The notes: generated from the sequence alone by a model not told the origin. Counted from the stretch's first letter, positions 9,106 to 19,787 are shown. The stretch is DNA of 64,000 nucleotides from Pseudomonas grimontii (GCF_007858185.1 NZ_VFES01000002.1:186001-250000); one strand, 5' to 3'. Translations and numbers: made by a program.

Positions 9106-11013
9106 TCATACCTTGAACCTCCCCACACACTCCTGCAAATTCGTTCCCAGCCGCGCCAGTTCGATACTGGCCGCCGCCGTCTGTTCACTGGCAGCGGCGG
9201 TTTGCTCCGAGGCGTCGCGGACTTTCAATACGCTGCGATTGATCTCTTCGGCCACCGCGCTTTGCTCTTCGGCGGCTGCGGCGATCTGCGGATTCATTTC
9301 CTGGATGACCGACACCGTACGGGCGATCTCCGTCAGGGAGTCTCCGGCGTTGCGGGCCAGGCCGACGCTGTTGTCGGTGAGTGTACGGCTGTAGTCCATG
9401 ATGTCGGCCACCTGTTGCGTACCGCTGTGCAGGCCGCCAATCAGCTCTTCGATTTCCTCGGCGGACTGCTGGGTTCGTTGGGCGAGACCGCGCACCTCAT
9501 CGGCGACCACTGCAAACCCTTGACCGGCCTCGCCAGCCCGTGCGGCTTCTATCGCGGCGTTGAGCGCCAGCAGGTTGGTCTGCTGTGACACTGACTTGAT
9601 CACATCCAGCACACTGCTGATTTTCTGGCTTTCCCGTTGCAACCCGAGCATGGCCTGGCCCGCGCGCGCCATTTCATGGGCAAGGTGCTCGATTTGCGCC
9701 ACGGCATCCGTCACCACCTGATCGCCCAGCTCAGTCTGTTGATTGGCCTGGCCGGCAGCGAGCGAAGCCTGCTCGGCGTGGCGCGCAACCTCCTGGGCGG
9801 TGGCGAGCATCTGGTTCATGGCGGCGGCGACCTGCTCGGTTTCATCGCGCTGATTATTCACCCCTGTACGCGTTTGTTCGGTCACGGCGGAAAGCTCTTC
9901 GGCAGCGCTGGCGATTTGCCGTGCGTTGTCGCTGATGTTGCCAATCAGCACCCGCAGGTTAAGTGTCATTTGGGTCATGCTGCTTTGCAGCTGGCCCAGC
10001 TCATCCCGGCGTCGGGTTTGCAGATCGTGGCTCAGGTCGCCTTGGGCAATGTGGTTGGCCACTGTCAGCGCCTTGCGCAGCGGCTTAACGATTTGCCCGG
10101 CAATCACCCAGGCGGCCAGGGCACCGAAGAGCAATGCGGCGGCAGTAACGCCCAGGGTCTGGGTTCGCGCTTGCTCGGCTTCGCGGTCGCGTCGTTGGGT
10201 CTGGTCCTGGCTCAAGAGATCGCTCTGCCCGAGCAACTGATCCAACTGCATCTCCAGCTGGTTTTGCGTGTTCTCGGTGGCAAGTTGGGTTTCCTTGAGA
10301 CGTGTCAGATGGGTGCGAATGCCGAGCACGGTGTTTTTCAGCGCGCCGCTATCGACCGGCAGTTTTGCCACGGCCGCCTGGGCGAGTTCGAGGTTACGCT
10401 CGGCGTCGCTGACGGCCTGGGTATAGGCGTCCAGCGAACTGGCGGCCCAGGCGGGGCTCTGGACGCTATCTTCGGCCTGTTCGATGGCCTGGCGCAGGTC
10501 TTCGATGGTGTCCAGGGCTTTTGCATCGTCCTGGTCCGGCAGATCGCTCGCCAGTTGTGCCAGGAAATCGCCGGTTCGCGTGGTGTTCTGCTTGAGCTGT
10601 TCCCGCGCATTTTCGCGTTTCTCCACCAGTGAGGGTACGTCCTTGAGGGTGGTTTTGAACGTCGCGTTGATGCGGGCCATCTCCTTCAGATATGCAGTGG
10701 GTTTTGGCGCTTTGAGTCGGCTGGAAAGCTCCACCAGGAGCCCGTCGATTTTTACCGTACTCACACTCAAGCGATTGAAGCTGGAGGTATCGTCGAGGGT
10801 GCGGTAAACGATCCTGTCTGCCCGTAGTTCCTCGCCAGCCACGGCCAGTTGCGCGAGTACCGACAGCGTTTGCGAGCGATAAAGGGAAGCGGACAGGGCT
10901 TGCCAGCCGGTCACGGCAATCACGAAGCTCAGGGCCAGTACCAGGGAAAAACCCAGGGCGAGTTTAAGGGTGACACTGGTGTCACCCAGCAGATGAGTCA
11001 TTCGACGAAGCAT
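9106..11013 (-). CDS. Methyl-accepting chemotaxis protein, HBM-type (downstream copy)
   Basis: A 635-residue transmembrane chemoreceptor. Start at 11013 (MLRRMTHLL), six bases after a GGAGG site. A first membrane helix (about 18-38) and a second (about 285-305) flank a roughly 245-residue, mostly helical periplasmic region. That size and helicity fit the helical bimodular (HBM) domain of the McpS group. A HAMP domain (KPLRKALTVANHIAQGDLSH) and a signalling domain follow, with the hairpin tip [20 protein letters not shown]. It tandemly follows a second receptor of the same build. The ligand is unknown; the sensor sequences of the two copies have diverged far more than their signalling domains. 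Confidence 0.9.
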   Translation of the reverse strand: MLRRMTHLLGDTSVTLKLALGFSLVLALSFVIAVTGWQALSASLYRSQTLSVLAQLAVAGEELRADRIVYRTLDDTSSFNRLSVSTVKIDGLLVELSSRLKAPKPTAYLKEMARINATFKTTLKDVPSLVEKRENAREQLKQNTTRTGDFLAQLASDLPDQDDAKALDTIEDLRQAIEQAEDSVQSPAWAASSLDAYTQAVSDAERNLELAQAAVAKLPVDSGALKNTVLGIRTHLTRLKETQLATENTQNQLEMQLDQLLGQSDLLSQDQTQRRDREAEQARTQTLGVTAAALLFGALAAWVIAGQIVKPLRKALTVANHIAQGDLSHDLQTRRRDELGQLQSSMTQMTLNLRVLIGNISDNARQIASAAEELSAVTEQTRTGVNNQRDETEQVAAAMNQMLATAQEVARHAEQASLAAGQANQQTELGDQVVTDAVAQIEHLAHEMARAGQAMLGLQRESQKISSVLDVIKSVSQQTNLLALNAAIEAARAGEAGQGFAVVADEVRGLAQRTQQSAEEIEELIGGLHSGTQQVADIMDYSRTLTDNSVGLARNAGDSLTEIARTVSVIQEMNPQIAAAAEEQSAVAEEINRSVLKVRDASEQTAAASEQTAAASIELARLGTNLQECVGRFKV

Positions 11014-11140
11014 GATGAACCTCCGACACGTGAACAACAGGCGTTCTCAAGGTGCACGGGCACGTTGAGCTGAGTTGAACGCTAGTTCTCTTGGTGCAGA
11101 GGTGGGGCTGATAAACGTGTAGGAAATTTCACAGATTGCG

Positions 11141-11165
11141 GCGGCGACCCAGGACAGGTCGCCGC
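11141..11165 (-). terminator. GC-rich hairpin between the two chemoreceptor genes
   Basis: The arms GCGGCGACC / GGTCGCCGC are perfect over 9 bp with a 7-base loop, 14 bases past the stop of the upstream receptor gene. There is no T-run, so it is a weak terminator or 3' end stabiliser. Confidence 0.45.
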
Positions 11166-11178
11166 GCGGGGAGGGATG

Positions 11179-13095
11179 TCAGACCTGAAAGCGACCGACC
11201 AATGCTTGAAGGTGTGTGCCCAGGCGTGCCAGTTCGGTGCTCGACGTGGCGGTCTCTTCGCTGGCGGCAGCCGTCTGTTCCGACACATCGCGTACGTTCA
11301 ACACGCTGCGGTTGATCTCTTCCGCCACGGCGCTTTGCTGTTCGGCAGCGGTGGCGATTTGCGAGTTCATCGCCTGGATGGTCGAGACCGTGCGGGTGAT
11401 GTTCTCCAGGGCGCTGCCGGCGCGGCGGGTCAGCTCGACGCTGCTGTCGGTAAGGCTGCGGCTGTTGTCCATGATGGACGCCACCTGCTGGGTGCCTTGT
11501 TGCAGGCCTACGATCAGCTCTTCGATCTCTTCGGTGGACTTCTGGGTGCGCTGGGCCAGGCTGCGCACTTCGTCGGCCACCACCGCGAAACCACGTCCGG
11601 CTTCACCGGCGCGGGCGGCTTCAATCGCAGCGTTGAGAGCCAGCAGGTTGGTTTGCTGGGCTACGGACTTGATCACATCGAGCACGCTGCCGATCTTGTC
11701 GCTTTCGCGTTTCAGGTCGCCCATGGCGATTGTGGAGTTACCGACCTCGGTGGCCAGGCGCTCGATCTGGGCGATGGCTTCACCGACCACCCTGTCGCCT
11801 TCGCGGGCCTGCTGGTCAGCCGCTGCGGCGGCTTCGGACGCTTCCTCGGCGTTGCGCGCCACTTCCTGCACGGTCGCGGCCATTTCGTTCATGGCGGTGG
11901 CCACCTGGTCGGTCTCGACCTTCTGGCTGTTGACCCCGGCGCTGGTCTGCTCGGTGACGGCCGACAGTTGCTCGGCGGCGCTGGCGATCTGGGTGACGCC
12001 TTCGCTGATGCCGCCGATCAACTCGCGCAGGCCGACGGTCATGCTTTGCATGGCGCGTTGCAGTTGGCCCAATTCATCCTGGCGCAGAGAAATGAGGTTG
12101 TGACTCAGATCACCTGAGGCAACGCGCTTGGCAACTTCGAGGGTCTGGTTCAACGGGAGAATGATCTGCCGCGTGATGGCCCAGGCCGCTACCAGCCCGA
12201 AGACGAGGGCAAGCACGGTGGCCAGCAACAACAGGTTCTTGGCATGGGCGGCGTCGGTATCGCGCACGACGGTCTGGGAGAGGGTCAGTTTTTTACTGTG
12301 TTCGAGCAAGATGTCGCCCTGCTCGCCCATCTTTTTCATGGCGGCGGCACTTGCGACCTGGGAGTCGCGGTATTGGCTGACTGCGGCGCGATAGGCTTGC
12401 AGCGAAACGCTGGCCTGTTGCAGGTTGGTTGCATACTGCTCAGGCAGCGTGCCGTTGAGGGTGGCGATTTTCTTCAAGGCGTTATCAATGGCGTCCAGGG
12501 CCGGCTGTTCTGCTTCAACCTTGCCGCTGTAGGTGTAGCCGCGCACCTGGAAGCGCGCCTGTTGGATCAGCTTGCTCAGCTCGACCACGCTGTTGAACTG
12601 GATGACGCTGTCGCCTTGCAGCAGGGACTTTTCGATCTCGCCGATCTTGAGCACTGCGTTGTCGGCAGTATCGCCCAGCTTGCTGCGAGCGTTTTCGCGG
12701 TTGGCGCCGGCCTGGGCCATGTCATCGAACGCACGCTTGTATTGGGCGACCGCGGCCAATTGCTCGTCCACCAGCAGATTGTCGGCAGGTTGATCGATCA
12801 AGGTGTCGGCGGTTTTCAGGCCGTTTTCAAGTTTGCTCATCAGCTCGTTGACCGCCACCGTGCCTTGCTCGCCCCGGCGCATTTCGTAGTCCAGGCGCGC
12901 CAGGCGCAGGTCCTTGGTCAGCTCATTGAGGCTGGAGATATAGCCCAGCTTGTCGCCCCGGCTGATCACGCTGCCCAGGCCGGTCCAGCCGGTGAAGGTG
13001 GTCACCAGCGTCAGGATCAATACCAGGCCAAAGCCCACGGCCAGTTTGGTTTTGACGCTCACATTCCCCAGTTTTTCGGCTAACCAACGATACAT
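11179..13095 (-). CDS. Methyl-accepting chemotaxis protein, HBM-type (upstream copy, McpS-like)
   Basis: A 638-residue chemoreceptor; the start at 13095 ([11 protein letters not shown]) has an AGGGGAG ribosome site. The order is a short cytoplasmic N-terminus, a membrane helix near 17-37, a roughly 250-residue helical periplasmic domain, a second helix near 285-305, HAMP ([15 protein letters not shown]) and the signalling domain with [21 protein letters not shown]-terminal segments such as [18 protein letters not shown] and [11 protein letters not shown] resemble the P. putida McpS receptor for tricarboxylic-acid-cycle intermediates, so organic acid sensing is a reasonable guess but not shown. 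A sigma-28-type promoter lies just upstream. Confidence 0.92.
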   Translation of the reverse strand: MYRWLAEKLGNVSVKTKLAVGFGLVLILTLVTTFTGWTGLGSVISRGDKLGYISSLNELTKDLRLARLDYEMRRGEQGTVAVNELMSKLENGLKTADTLIDQPADNLLVDEQLAAVAQYKRAFDDMAQAGANRENARSKLGDTADNAVLKIGEIEKSLLQGDSVIQFNSVVELSKLIQQARFQVRGYTYSGKVEAEQPALDAIDNALKKIATLNGTLPEQYATNLQQASVSLQAYRAAVSQYRDSQVASAAAMKKMGEQGDILLEHSKKLTLSQTVVRDTDAAHAKNLLLLATVLALVFGLVAAWAITRQIILPLNQTLEVAKRVASGDLSHNLISLRQDELGQLQRAMQSMTVGLRELIGGISEGVTQIASAAEQLSAVTEQTSAGVNSQKVETDQVATAMNEMAATVQEVARNAEEASEAAAAADQQAREGDRVVGEAIAQIERLATEVGNSTIAMGDLKRESDKIGSVLDVIKSVAQQTNLLALNAAIEAARAGEAGRGFAVVADEVRSLAQRTQKSTEEIEELIVGLQQGTQQVASIMDNSRSLTDSSVELTRRAGSALENITRTVSTIQAMNSQIATAAEQQSAVAEEINRSVLNVRDVSEQTAAASEETATSSTELARLGTHLQALVGRFQV

Positions 13096-13137
13096 GCTGC
13101 GAACTCCCCTGGAACCAGGCTTTGACTTATTCACGGG

Positions 13138-13164
13138 TTATCGGCCTGCATACGGGATTCTGTA
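13138..13164 (-). promoter_or_regulatory. Probable FliA (sigma-28) promoter of the upstream chemoreceptor
   Basis: Read on the minus strand, TACAGAAT, 11 bases, then GCCGATAA. The -10 element matches the sigma-28 consensus GCCGATAA perfectly, and the -35 matches TAAAGTTT at 5 of 8 positions with the ideal 11-base spacing. Transcription would begin about 35 bases before the ATG at 13095. It fits flagellar-class control of a chemoreceptor. Confidence 0.65.
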
Positions 13165-13176
13165 GCGACGCTCTAC

Positions 13177-13270
13177 CCTGTGGGAGGGGGCTTGCTTCCG
13201 ATGGCGGTGGTCCAGTATCAGAAATGCTGACTGACCCACAGCTATCGGGAGCAAGCCCCCTCCCACAGGG
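13177..13270. repeat. REP doublet (BIME) between rsmE and chemoreceptor
   Basis: Two inverted REP units. The left arm runs from 13177 to 13203 with core GGGAGGGGGCTTGCTTCC, and the right arm from 13244 to 13270 with core GGGAGCAAGCCCCCTCCC, about 40 bases apart. It is the same family as the doublets near 32.1, 36.6 and 44.3 kb. Confidence 0.88.
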
Positions 13271-13283
13271 TTGTGCGGTGTGG

Positions 13284-13991
13284 TTAGAAAAGACGGGCGA
13301 GCAGGGCGGTGACGGCCGTTTCGACGCGCAGGATGCGGGCGCCCAATTGCACCGGCTGCAAGCCGGCCTTGGTCAGCAGGTCCACCTCATAGGGGATCCA
13401 GCCGCCTTCCGGGCCGATGGCCAGGGTGACCGGCTCATCCAGCCCACGGGGGCAGGGTGGGTAATCGCCGGGATGGCCGATGAGGCCAAGGGTACCTTCG
13501 GTCAGGGCCGGCAGGCGGTCTTCGACGAAGGGCTTGAAACGCTTTTCGATAACGATTTCCGGCAACACCGTGTCCCGCGCCTGTTCGAGGCCGAGGATCA
13601 GTTGTTCGCGAATGGCCTCGGGCTCCAGGAAGGGGGTTTGCCAGAAGCTTTTTTCCACCCGGTAGCTGTTGACCAGCACCACCTTTGGCACGCCCATGGC
13701 CGCCACGGTTTGCAGCACCCGGCGCAGCATTTTCGGGCGCGGCAGGGCCAGCAGCAGGGTCAGGGGCAGTTTGGCCGGTGGTGGTTGGTCGAAGCTCACT
13801 TGCAGTTCGGCTTCGAGGGCTTCCAGGCGCAGTAATTGCGCGTTGCCCATCAACCCACCGATGCGCCCGACCCGCAGGCTATCGCCTACGGCGGCGCGGT
13901 GGACTTCCTGCATATGCACCAGGCGCCGATCACGCAGGATCACCCGGTCGGCCGCGATAAAGTCGGCATCGAACAACAGCAGCAGGTTCAC
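13284..13991 (-). CDS. rsmE: 16S rRNA m3U1498 methyltransferase
   Basis: A 235-residue SPOUT-class methyltransferase that uses S-adenosylmethionine to methylate N3 of U1498 in 16S rRNA. An N-terminal PUA-like part ([23 protein letters not shown]) precedes the knotted SPOUT domain with the SAM-binding LAIGPEGGW (about residue 185) and the C-terminal [16 protein letters not shown]. Its start overlaps the tatC stop by 4 bases, so it is the last gene of the tat run. Confidence 0.94.
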   Translation of the reverse strand: MNLLLLFDADFIAADRVILRDRRLVHMQEVHRAAVGDSLRVGRIGGLMGNAQLLRLEALEAELQVSFDQPPPAKLPLTLLLALPRPKMLRRVLQTVAAMGVPKVVLVNSYRVEKSFWQTPFLEPEAIREQLILGLEQARDTVLPEIVIEKRFKPFVEDRLPALTEGTLGLIGHPGDYPPCPRGLDEPVTLAIGPEGGWIPYEVDLLTKAGLQPVQLGARILRVETAVTALLARLF

Positions 13992-14779
13992 GGCTGGGTC
14001 GCTGGCGGCTGGTCGTCGTCGGCGGGTTGGTCATCCGGGTGTTCGCCACGTTTGCTGATCAGGCCGCTGAACAGGATGCCGATCTCGAACAGCATCCACA
14101 TCGGCACCGCCAGCAGGGTCTGGGAGAAGATGTCCGGCGGCGTGAGGATCATGCCGACCACAAAGCAACCGATGATCACGTACGGGCGGATCTTCTTCAG
14201 ATACTGCACGTTGACCACGCCGATCCACACCAGCAGCACCACGGCCACGGGGATTTCGAAGGCGACGCCGAAGGCGAAGAACAGCGTCATCACGAAGTCG
14301 AGGTAGCTGGTGATGTCGGTCATCATTTCCACGCCGGCCGGGGTGGCGGCAGCGAAGAACTTGAAGATCAACGGGAACACCAGGAAGTAGGCGAAGGCCA
14401 TGCCGGTGTAGAACAGCAGGATGCTCGACACCAGCAAAGGCACCGCGATGCGCTTCTCATGCTTGTACAGGCCCGGCGCGATAAAGCCCCAGATCTGATG
14501 CAGGATCACCGGGATCGCCAGGAACAGCGAGACCATCATCGTCAGCTTCAACGGCGTGAGGAAGGGCGATGACACATCGGTGGCAATCATCGTCGCACCG
14601 GCCGGCAGGTACTGGCGCAGTGGCGTGGAGACGAAGGTGTAGATCTGCTGGGTGAAGGCGAACAGCCCGGCAAAGATCACGAAGATCGCAGCCACGCAAC
14701 GCAGCAGGCGGGTCCGCAGCTCGGTGAGGTGCGAGACCAGCGGCATATGCTGGTCGTTTTCCGGTTTATCAGCGCTCAT
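13988..14779 (-). CDS. tatC: Sec-independent protein translocase TatC
   Basis: A 263-residue multi-spanning inner-membrane protein, the twin-arginine signal receptor of the Tat translocon. The N-terminal cytoplasmic segment [17 protein letters not shown] contains the signal-peptide-binding HLxELRxR motif. Six membrane helices follow, including a loop with [13 protein letters not shown], whose conserved Glu contacts the arginine pair. The C-terminal tail is long and acidic/Pro-rich. It overlaps tatB by 4 bases. Confidence 0.96.
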   Translation of the reverse strand: MSADKPENDQHMPLVSHLTELRTRLLRCVAAIFVIFAGLFAFTQQIYTFVSTPLRQYLPAGATMIATDVSSPFLTPLKLTMMVSLFLAIPVILHQIWGFIAPGLYKHEKRIAVPLLVSSILLFYTGMAFAYFLVFPLIFKFFAAATPAGVEMMTDITSYLDFVMTLFFAFGVAFEIPVAVVLLVWIGVVNVQYLKKIRPYVIIGCFVVGMILTPPDIFSQTLLAVPMWMLFEIGILFSGLISKRGEHPDDQPADDDQPPATQP

Positions 14780-15183
14780 GGGGCTCGCGGCGGCAATGTA
14801 GGGTCATGGGGAGCGGGCGACGCAACGGGCGTCGGCGCTGGCTCTGTCGGGGCGGGAGCGGCGGGCGTGGCATCGGCGACGGGTGTCGGCGCGATGCTGT
14901 GCTCGGCCACGGGCTCAACCGGCTTGGCCGGCTCTTGCACGGGCGACAGAATCTTCCGTGTTTCCTGTTCCAACGACAGAATATGTTCGTTGTGCAGTTG
15001 GCGGCGGATTTCGTCGGCGCCGATTTCCCGTTCAACTTCCTGTTTGATGGCGTTGAAACTGCGTTTCAGGCGCCCGATCCACAGGCCGGCCGTGCGCGCG
15101 GCACCGGGCAGGCGTTCCGGCCCCAGTACCAGCAAGGCCACGAGGCCGACGAGGAGCAGTTCAGAGAAGCTGATACCAAACAT
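14776..15183 (-). CDS. tatB: Sec-independent protein translocase TatB
   Basis: A 135-residue single-span protein that forms the Tat receptor complex with TatC. It begins [20 protein letters not shown] with the conserved Phe-Gly and the membrane Glu, then GPERLP hinge, an amphipathic helix ([20 protein letters not shown]) and a disordered Pro/Ala/Thr-rich tail. It lies 10 bases after tatA and overlaps tatC. Confidence 0.95.
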   Translation of the reverse strand: MFGISFSELLLVGLVALLVLGPERLPGAARTAGLWIGRLKRSFNAIKQEVEREIGADEIRRQLHNEHILSLEQETRKILSPVQEPAKPVEPVAEHSIAPTPVADATPAAPAPTEPAPTPVASPAPHDPTLPPRAP

Positions 15184-15193
15184 TAGTCAGTGC

Positions 15194-15472
15194 TCACGAG
15201 TCTTTGCGGGTCGGCTCTTCGACTTTTTCAGCCTGCACGTCGAAGGTACGACGCTCGGTGATCGGCTGGGTGGCCTGAGGGTGCACAGGCTGGGCCGGTG
15301 GCACGGGGTTGGCGGCAGGGTCGGCCGGTTTTTCATCGTCGTTCATGGCTTTGCGAAAGCCCTTGATCGACTCGCCCACGTCGGTACCGAGGTTTTTGAG
15401 TTTCTTGGTGCCGAATACCAGTACCACCACCACCAGAATGACGATCCAGTGTTTCCAGTCAAAAATGCCCAT
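15194..15472 (-). CDS. tatA: Sec-independent protein translocase TatA
   Basis: A 92-residue pore-forming Tat component: one short membrane helix ([18 protein letters not shown]) ending in the FG hinge, the amphipathic helix [16 protein letters not shown], and a charged tail. It is first in the tatABC order, 26 bases after hisE. Confidence 0.95.
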   Translation of the reverse strand: MGIFDWKHWIVILVVVVLVFGTKKLKNLGTDVGESIKGFRKAMNDDEKPADPAANPVPPAQPVHPQATQPITERRTFDVQAEKVEEPTRKDS

Positions 15473-15498
15473 GCTGCAAATCCTCTAGTCTTAGTTAT

Positions 15499-15831
15499 TC
15501 AAGCGGACGGGCGCGAGGCCTTCTCGGCATGCCCGGACAAGCCGAAGCGACGGTCCAGTTCATCCAGCACGGCCTGTGGATGCTGCCCCAGTTGGGCGAG
15601 CATGACCATGCTATGGAACCACAAGTCGGCGGTCTCGTAGATTACATCGCTGCAATCGCCGCTGATTTGTGCGTCCTTGGCAGCGATGATGGTCTCGATG
15701 GACTCTTCGCCGAGTTTTTCCAGGATCTTGTTCAGGCCCTTGTGGTACAGGCTGGCGACGTAGGAGCTGTCGGCGTCCGCACCTTTGCGGTCCTCCAGCA
15801 CCTGGGCCACACGGTTCAGGGTATCGCTCAT
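15499..15831 (-). CDS. hisE: Phosphoribosyl-ATP pyrophosphatase
   Basis: A 110-residue enzyme for the second step of histidine synthesis, converting phosphoribosyl-ATP to phosphoribosyl-AMP. I placed the start at 15831 ([12 protein letters not shown]); an open frame continues upstream but only as an overlap with hisI. MazG-like metal-binding residues lie in [14 protein letters not shown] and [17 protein letters not shown]. It begins two bases after the hisI stop, so the two histidine functions are separate genes here rather than a HisIE fusion. Confidence 0.95.
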   Translation of the reverse strand: MSDTLNRVAQVLEDRKGADADSSYVASLYHKGLNKILEKLGEESIETIIAAKDAQISGDCSDVIYETADLWFHSMVMLAQLGQHPQAVLDELDRRFGLSGHAEKASRPSA

Positions 15832-15833
15832 GT

Positions 15834-16226
15834 TCAGTGTCCTGCGCAGTAGATGGCGTGCGGGTCTTTGAGCACCGGCTCTACAACCTTCCATTCGCCG
15901 TTCTCGAACACGCGATAGAAGCAGCTGTGACGGCCGGTGTGGCAGGCGATGTCGCCGATCTGCTCGACCTTGAGGATCACCACGTCGGCGTCGCAGTCGA
16001 TGCGCATCTCGTGCAGGGTTTGTACGTGCCCGGACTCTTCGCCCTTGCGCCACAGTTTGCCACGGGAACGTGACCAGTAAATGGCGCGCTGCTCAGTGGC
16101 GGTGAGGCTCAGGGCCTCGCGGTTCATCCAGGCCATCATCAGCACGCGCCCGGTCTTGTAGTCCTGGGCAATGGCCGGCACCAGGCCGTCACTGTCCCAC
16201 TTGATCTCGTCCAGCCAGTCTTTCAT
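15834..16226 (-). CDS. hisI: Phosphoribosyl-AMP cyclohydrolase
   Basis: A 130-residue enzyme that opens the adenine ring of phosphoribosyl-AMP, the third step of histidine synthesis. The ATG at 16226 gives [18 protein letters not shown]. Zn/Mg-site residues are in DCDADVVIL and [10 protein letters not shown], and [18 protein letters not shown] is the family signature. It is translationally close to hisE and follows ubiB on the same strand. Confidence 0.95.
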   Translation of the reverse strand: MKDWLDEIKWDSDGLVPAIAQDYKTGRVLMMAWMNREALSLTATEQRAIYWSRSRGKLWRKGEESGHVQTLHEMRIDCDADVVILKVEQIGDIACHTGRHSCFYRVFENGEWKVVEPVLKDPHAIYCAGH

Positions 16227-16267
16227 GTTCGGCTCCGGCAATTTGCGACAGTGTATAACCGGATTGG

Positions 16268-17872
16268 CTATCGACGCACGATCAGATAAACACCCACGGC
16301 GACCATGATGCCGGCCGGCCAGTGGCCCAGTTGGTTCAGCGGCCCGCCAATGGCCAGCATCACGCCACCGACCAGGTGCGCGGCGCCCAGCAGGCGCAGG
16401 AACCAGTCGTCCTTGCGCTTCTGCCACGGCGGCGCAGGGTCTTTGGCGTGGGGCTGGGACATGCGCTCCAGCAGGTCACGGGTCATGTTGGCCAGGTGCG
16501 GCAACTGTTCGAACTGGCTGTGCAGGTTGCCCAGCAGGGTTTTCGGGCTGACCCGCTCGCGCATCCAGCGTTCCAGGAACGGCTGCGCGGTGTTCCACAG
16601 GTCGAGGTCCGGGTACAGCTGACGGCCCAGGCCTTCGATGTTGAGCAGGGTTTTTTGCAGCAGCACCAACTGCGGCTGCACTTCCATATTGAAGCGCCGC
16701 GCGGTCTGGAACAGGCGCATCAGCACCTGGCCGAAGGAAATATCTTTTAATGGTTTTTCGAAGATCGGCTCGCAGACGGTGCGGATTGCCGCTTCGAATT
16801 CGTTGAGCTTGGTTTCCGCCGGCACCCAGCCCGAATCGATGTGCAACTGCGCCACGCGGCGGTAGTCGCGCTTGAAAAAGGCGAACAGGTTGCGCGCCAG
16901 GTAGTCCTGGTCTTCCGGGGTCAGGCTGCCGACGATGCCGCAGTCGATTGCAATGTACTGCGGGCTCCACGGGTTGACGGTGCTGACGAAGATATTGCCG
17001 GGGTGCATGTCGGCGTGGAAGAAACTGTCGCGGAACACTTGGGTGAAGAAGATCTCTACGCCGCGCTCGGCGAGCATCTTCATGTCGGTGCGCTGGTCGG
17101 CCAGAGTGGCGAGGTCGGTGACCTGCACGCCGTAGATGCGCTCCATTACCAGCACTTTCGGGCGGCACCAGTCCCAATACACCTGCGGCACATACAGCAA
17201 CGGCGAGCCTTCGAAGTTGCGCTTGAGCTGGCTGGCGTTCGCCGCTTCGCGCAGCAGGTCGAGTTCGTCGTAGATGGTTTTTTCGTAGTCGGCGACCACG
17301 TCCACCGGGTGCAGCAGGCGCGCATCGGCAGAGAACCGTTCGGCGGCGCGGGCGAGGATAAACAGCCACGCCAGGTCCTGGCCGATGATTGGCTTGAGGC
17401 CCGGGCGGATCACCTTCACCACCACTTCTTCGCCGGTCTTGAGCTGTGCGGCGTGAACCTGCGCAACCGAGGCCGAAGCCAGCGGCTCGACGTCGAAGCG
17501 ACTGAACACCTCGCTGATCTTCTTGCCCAGTTGTTCTTCGATCAGCTTCATCGACTGCTGCGAATCGAACGGCGGCACGCGATCCTGCAGCAGCATCAGT
17601 TCGTCGGCGATGTCTTCGGGCAGCAGGTCGCGGCGCGTGGAGAGGATCTGCCCGAACTTGATAAAGATCGGTCCCAGGTCCTGCAGCGCCAGGCGCAGGC
17701 GCGCGCCCCGGCTCAGCTCCAGCTGTTTGCGCGGGAACCAGCGCCACGGCAGCACATAGCGCACCGCCAGCAGGAACCATGGCAAAGGCAGGGCGAACAG
17801 CAGGTCATCGAGGCGGTAGCGGATTACGACGCGCTGGATACGGAACAAACGGCGGACGGCGAGCAGCTTCAT
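16268..17872 (-). CDS. ubiB: Ubiquinone biosynthesis ATPase/kinase-like UbiB
   Basis: A 534-residue atypical kinase-like (ABC1/ADCK) protein needed for ubiquinone synthesis, thought to act as an ATPase that makes membrane-bound precursors accessible. The KxGQ motif lies in [19 protein letters not shown] and the Ala-rich loop in [22 protein letters not shown] catalytic-loop motif and the metal-binding AIDCG (DFG-like) follow. Two hydrophobic C-terminal segments (about 495-534) anchor it to the inner membrane. Its start overlaps the ubiJ stop by 4 bases. Confidence 0.95.
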   Translation of the reverse strand: MKLLAVRRLFRIQRVVIRYRLDDLLFALPLPWFLLAVRYVLPWRWFPRKQLELSRGARLRLALQDLGPIFIKFGQILSTRRDLLPEDIADELMLLQDRVPPFDSQQSMKLIEEQLGKKISEVFSRFDVEPLASASVAQVHAAQLKTGEEVVVKVIRPGLKPIIGQDLAWLFILARAAERFSADARLLHPVDVVADYEKTIYDELDLLREAANASQLKRNFEGSPLLYVPQVYWDWCRPKVLVMERIYGVQVTDLATLADQRTDMKMLAERGVEIFFTQVFRDSFFHADMHPGNIFVSTVNPWSPQYIAIDCGIVGSLTPEDQDYLARNLFAFFKRDYRRVAQLHIDSGWVPAETKLNEFEAAIRTVCEPIFEKPLKDISFGQVLMRLFQTARRFNMEVQPQLVLLQKTLLNIEGLGRQLYPDLDLWNTAQPFLERWMRERVSPKTLLGNLHSQFEQLPHLANMTRDLLERMSQPHAKDPAPPWQKRKDDWFLRLLGAAHLVGGVMLAIGGPLNQLGHWPAGIMVAVGVYLIVRR

Positions 17873-18492
17873 GCGTTATCGCTTGGATCAAGGGAACGGC
17901 TCAGGCGCTCGAAGCGGGCCTCGAGGCGTTCCAGGTCGATTTTGGCCTTGTCGAGTTCACGAAAGCGCGCTTGCGCTTCGCGTTCTCCGACCAGGGTGCG
18001 CGATTCTTCGCTCAGGTATTCGGCGAGGTTCTGGTTGAGGCTGGCGAACCCCTGCTGGTACCAACGCGTGCGACTGCGCAGGTGCCCGCTGATCAGTTGG
18101 GTGGCGACGGGGCCGATCCAGCGGGACAGCTCGTATTCCCAGTCCAGCTCCAGGTCTTGCAGCACGGCGGCCAGGTCCATCAGCACCGCGCTGTCGCCTT
18201 CCAGGTGCACTTCAGGGCCGTGGAGAATGGCGGTCTTGTTGCGGCTCAGCGCCAGGTGCAGCAGGCTCGACGCCGGTGCACGCAGGGTGCAGTCGGCGTC
18301 GGCGGCCCATTGAGTGGCGAGCAGCAGGCCTTCATCGCTGGGCAGGATAAACAGCTGCAAGGCGGGGCTGGTGCAGTCCACGGCGATGACCTTGCCGTTC
18401 AAATGCGCGAGCCGCGCCAGGGCGGTGCTGTCCAGACGCAGTACACGGTTGACGCCGTGTTCGACGCTGGCGAGAAGGCCTTTGAGCAGCAT
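17869..18492 (-). CDS. ubiJ: Ubiquinone biosynthesis accessory factor UbiJ (SCP2 domain)
   Basis: A 207-residue protein with an N-terminal SCP2-like lipid-binding domain (about residues 15-115, including [20 protein letters not shown]) and a C-terminal coiled coil ([20 protein letters not shown]). UbiJ scaffolds the soluble Ubi complex and binds the octaprenyl intermediates. It lies between ubiE and ubiB; the start ATG shares one base with the ubiE stop (TGATG), so the three genes are tightly coupled. Confidence 0.93.
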   Translation of the reverse strand: MLLKGLLASVEHGVNRVLRLDSTALARLAHLNGKVIAVDCTSPALQLFILPSDEGLLLATQWAADADCTLRAPASSLLHLALSRNKTAILHGPEVHLEGDSAVLMDLAAVLQDLELDWEYELSRWIGPVATQLISGHLRSRTRWYQQGFASLNQNLAEYLSEESRTLVGEREAQARFRELDKAKIDLERLEARFERLSRSLDPSDNA

Positions 18493-19262
18493 CAGGGCTT
18501 GATGCCACGGTGCAGGGCGACGATACCCGAGGTCATGTTGTGGTAGGTCACGCGGTCGAAACCGGCTTCTACCATCATCGACTTCAGGGTCTCCTGGTCG
18601 GGGTGCATGCGGATCGATTCGGCCAGGTAGCGGTAGCTCTCGGCGTCATTGGTGATCAGCTTGCCCATCAACGGCATGAAGGCGAAGGAGTAGGTGTCGT
18701 AGACCTTGGACATCAGCGCATTGGTCGGTTTGGAGAACTCCAGGACCAACAGGCGGCCACCCGGCTTGAGTACGCGCAGCATCGAGCGGATCGCGTCTTC
18801 CTTGTGGGTCACGTTGCGCAGGCCGAAGGCGATGGTCACACAGTCGAAATGGTTGTCGGGGAACGGCAGCTTTTCAGCGTCGGCCTGGACGAATTCGATA
18901 TTGCCGGCCACGCCCTTGTCGAGCAGGCGATCGCGGCCGACCTTGAGCATCGAGCCATTGATGTCCGCCAGCACCACCTGGCCGGTAGGGCCGACGAGCT
19001 TGGAGAACTTCGCTGCCAGGTCACCCGTACCGCCGGCGATGTCCAGCACACGGTTGCCGGTGCGTACGCCCGACAGCTCGATGGTGAAGCGTTTCCACAG
19101 GCGGTGCATGCCGCCGGAGAGCACGTCGTTCATCAGGTCGTACTTGGCCGCCACGGAGTGGAACACCTCAGCGACTTTTTCCGCTTTCTGGCTTTCCGGG
19201 ACGTTCTTGAAGCCGAAGTGAGTGGTGGGTTCGGCATCGCTGCCTTTGCGCTGATCAGTCAT
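18492..19262 (-). CDS. ubiE: Ubiquinone/menaquinone C-methyltransferase UbiE
   Basis: A 256-residue SAM-dependent methyltransferase for C-2 methylation of the benzoquinol ring. I chose the ATG at 19262 ([21 protein letters not shown]), since the 21 codons upstream do not resemble the family. Signatures are [19 protein letters not shown], the SAM motif [12 protein letters not shown], and [20 protein letters not shown]. It is the first gene of the ubiEJB group. The 144-bp gap to the divergent PHA-granule gene should hold both promoters. Confidence 0.96.
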   Translation of the reverse strand: MTDQRKGSDAEPTTHFGFKNVPESQKAEKVAEVFHSVAAKYDLMNDVLSGGMHRLWKRFTIELSGVRTGNRVLDIAGGTGDLAAKFSKLVGPTGQVVLADINGSMLKVGRDRLLDKGVAGNIEFVQADAEKLPFPDNHFDCVTIAFGLRNVTHKEDAIRSMLRVLKPGGRLLVLEFSKPTNALMSKVYDTYSFAFMPLMGKLITNDAESYRYLAESIRMHPDQETLKSMMVEAGFDRVTYHNMTSGIVALHRGIKP

Positions 19263-19406
19263 ATCGCTGTCACCAAAAGAGAATGCGGCACATGATAATC
19301 CCCAAGGCCTGCTTTGTCTTGGCAAGGCTGCAGGTAAGATAGGCGGCTACCGAGACCTTTTGCCGCATCGAAGGTTTTCCAAGCCTTATAAAGAGGAGTC
19401 ATTGCA

Positions 19407-19682
19407 ATGGCCCGTATAACCGTTGAACGTGCACATTCCCTGGGTAAAGAAGGGGCACGCGCAAAGGCCGAGAAGTTGGCGCACACACTCAAGGAACAAT
19501 ATGGCCTGGAACCTTCGTGGTCCGGCGATACCTTGAACCTCAAGCGGTCAGGGGTTAAAGGCACAGTAGTAGTGGGGGATGATTCGCTGCGCATTGATGT
19601 GGAACTGGGCCTGTTGATGTCGGCCATGAGTGGCACCATCAAGTCCGAAATCGAGAAAGCCCTGGATAAGGCCCTGGCCTGA
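19407..19682 (+). CDS. Small PHA-granule family protein (PHA_gran_rgn)
   Basis: A 91-residue cytoplasmic protein matching what is known as the polyhydroxyalkanoic acid system family (PHA_gran_rgn), found near PHA phasin genes in pseudomonads. It starts MARITVERAHSLGKEGARAKAEKLA after an AGAGGAG ribosome site and has a basic first half and an amphipathic C-terminal helix. Its exact role is not established. It sits between ubiE and the phasin genes, oriented with them. Confidence 0.85.
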   Translation: MARITVERAHSLGKEGARAKAEKLAHTLKEQYGLEPSWSGDTLNLKRSGVKGTVVVGDDSLRIDVELGLLMSAMSGTIKSEIEKALDKALA

Positions 19683-19787
19683 TCCGGCAGTACTTAGGGT
19701 GCCGATTCTAATTTTCCAGCCTACTTTGTGCCCAAGCCCTCAACTCCTGTGGGCCGTTCCTCCCCCCTTTTCTGCGTGAGGTGCACC

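Noticed and set aside
13177..13270. REP doublets considered as CRISPR arrays or transposon ends
   Set aside because: Each locus has only two inverted units, no spacers of constant length and no adjacent transposase or cas gene.
15832..16053. An upstream extension of the hisE frame
   Set aside because: It overlaps hisI in another frame and is Arg-rich without family similarity; the MSDTLNR start gives the standard 110-residue enzyme.
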